Assembly (NCBI GenBank): GCA_036522155.1
Contig: DATDGI010000227.1
Location: forward strand, 1 to 64,000
Origin: UBA9676 sp036522155
Lineage (GTDB): Bacteria; Actinomycetota; Actinomycetes; Streptosporangiales; Streptosporangiaceae
DNA length: 64,000 bases
Direction: 5' to 3'
The notes beneath the pieces were generated by a model. The model was not told where the DNA came from, made no database searches, and saw nothing but the letters and a program-made list of their open reading frames with translations. The translations under genes and the position numbers were made by a program. Within the stretch, counting starts at the first letter, position 1. The number at the start of each line of letters is the position of its first letter. Positions 63,114-64,000 of this stretch are shown here, in pieces.

Positions 63114-63144
63114 GGGTGGCCGGTGCGCGGTTGCCTGGCCACCC
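63114..63144 (+). terminator. Hairpin between livM-like gene and second SBP
   Basis: Perfect 8-bp inverted repeat GGGTGGCC (63114-63121) and GGCCACCC (63137-63144). No U-tract follows, so it may attenuate rather than end transcription. Confidence 0.45.
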
Positions 63145-63167
63145 GGGGTTAGCGCGAAGGAGACGAC

Positions 63168-64000
63168 ATGAGCCCCGACGGAGCGGACGGCACACCCCAT
63201 CTGGAGCGCACACCCCCACCGGAGCGAGGTATTGCGCGGCGGTCCGTGCTGCGCGGCCTGGGCGCGGGCGCGCTCGCCACCGGCGCCTGCGGCATCCTGG
63301 CCGCATGCGGTTCCGGGAGCAAGCCCGCGGCCCTCTCGTCCTCGCGCGACACGATCACCATCGGCTACATCAGCCCGTTCACCGGGGCGCTGTCCGGGTT
63401 TGCCGCGGGTGACCGGTTCGTCATCGACACCATCCGTGCCACCCCGGCCTTCGCGAACGGCTTCAAGGTCGGCGGCAAGAAGTACGACGTCAACATCGTG
63501 GTCGCGGACAGCCAGTCAGACCCCAGCCGGGCCTCGCAGCTGGCCCGCCAGCTCATACTCAGCAACGGCATCGACCTAATGCTGGTCAGCTCCACTCCCG
63601 AGACGGTCAACCCGGTTGCGGTGGTCGCCGAGACCGAGGGCGTGCCCTGCGTGGGCACGAACGACCCCTGGGAGTCGTGGTACAGCGGCCTGGGCGGCAA
63701 CCCCACCCCTGGCCATGCCACCACCACGTACCAGTTCAGCACCCTGTTCTTCTTCGGCCTGAAGCAGCTCCAGGGCTGCTACGTGCCGATGTGGAACCGG
63801 ATCAGCAGCTCGAACAAGAACGTCGCCTGCCAGTACCCCAACGACTCCGACGGGGAAGCGTTCCGGGCCGGTTTCGAGCCGCTGATCACGGCATCGGGCT
63901 ACACGGTGGTGGACGGCGGCGCCTACAGCGACGGCACCGCCAGCTACTCCACGATGATCGCCAGGTTCAAGTCCCTGGACTGCCAGTACTTCACCAACGC
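63168..64000 (+). CDS. Second ABC transporter substrate-binding lipoprotein (cut by the window end)
   Basis: The reading frame runs 277 codons to the right edge without a stop. A GAAGGAG ribosome site precedes the ATG. It has a Tat motif (ARRSVLRGLGAG) and lipobox LAAC, then TITIGYISPFTGALSGF, SSTPETVNPVAVVAE, DPWESWY and YPNDSDGEAFRAGF, all matched by the SBP at 58159. The two are clear paralogues at opposite ends of one permease set, which could give the transporter two specificities. The C-terminal third is outside the window. Confidence 0.9.
   Translation, partial: MSPDGADGTPHLERTPPPERGIARRSVLRGLGAGALATGACGILAACGSGSKPAALSSSRDTITIGYISPFTGALSGFAAGDRFVIDTIRATPAFANGFKVGGKKYDVNIVVADSQSDPSRASQLARQLILSNGIDLMLVSSTPETVNPVAVVAETEGVPCVGTNDPWESWYSGLGGNPTPGHATTTYQFSTLFFFGLKQLQGCYVPMWNRISSSNKNVACQYPNDSDGEAFRAGFEPLITASGYTVVDGGAYSDGTASYSTMIARFKSLDCQYFTN

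Overview
The window reads as a chromosomal segment of a high-GC Gram-positive actinomycete. The support is very high GC at third codon positions, frequent GTG starts, ATGA/GTGA gene overlaps, several apparently leaderless starts, Tat-type lipoprotein signals, a LytR-CpsA-Psr protein, menaquinone genes and a complete 14-gene nuo operon. I cannot assign a genus. No rRNA, tRNA, transposase, integrase or CRISPR array was seen.

Region 1 (1-28 kb) is a cell-envelope polysaccharide locus. It opens with a WecG/TagA-type transferase, a nucleotide-sugar dehydrogenase and UDP-GlcNAc 2-epimerase. Together these suggest synthesis and transfer of an N-acetylmannosaminuronic acid-like sugar. Two short Wzz-like membrane proteins, an O-antigen ligase/polymerase-like protein, several GT2 and GT4 glycosyltransferases, a WbaP-type initiating phosphoglycosyltransferase, two large polytopic GT-C-like proteins, an LPG-synthase-like flippase, UDP-glucose dehydrogenase and an LCP attachment protein follow. 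Three secreted beta-helix paralogues and an odd receiver/HisKA_3-like hybrid are interleaved at 7.6-12.6 kb.

Region 2 (28-31.4 kb) is a sulfur-assimilation operon, cysQ-cysD-cysN. A cysteine-rich upstream ORF precedes it and overlaps the cysQ start as ATGA, the layout of a cysteine-responsive translational attenuator.

Region 3 (31.4-34.5 kb) looks like an inserted module. It has a perfect CRP/GlxR-type box, a roughly 500-nt leader with hairpins, and one gene that fuses a processive GT2 polysaccharide synthase to a C-terminal GH26-like glycosidase. A C-terminal remnant of a polyprenol-phosphate-mannose synthase gene follows it directly.

Region 4 (34.4-56.7 kb) holds a YdjM-like membrane protein, an S9 peptidase and a respiratory block: menG, a menJ-like reductase, nuoA-N and a polyprenyl diphosphate synthase. 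A perfect Rex-type operator lies just upstream of the menJ-like gene and suggests NADH/NAD+ control of the block.

Region 5 (56.8-64 kb) is a GntR/FCD regulator divergent from a branched-chain-amino-acid-type ABC transporter (SBP, two ATPases, two permeases, second SBP cut by the window end). The divergent promoters share mirrored boxes that contain perfect TTGACA hexamers, so one regulator could control both directions.
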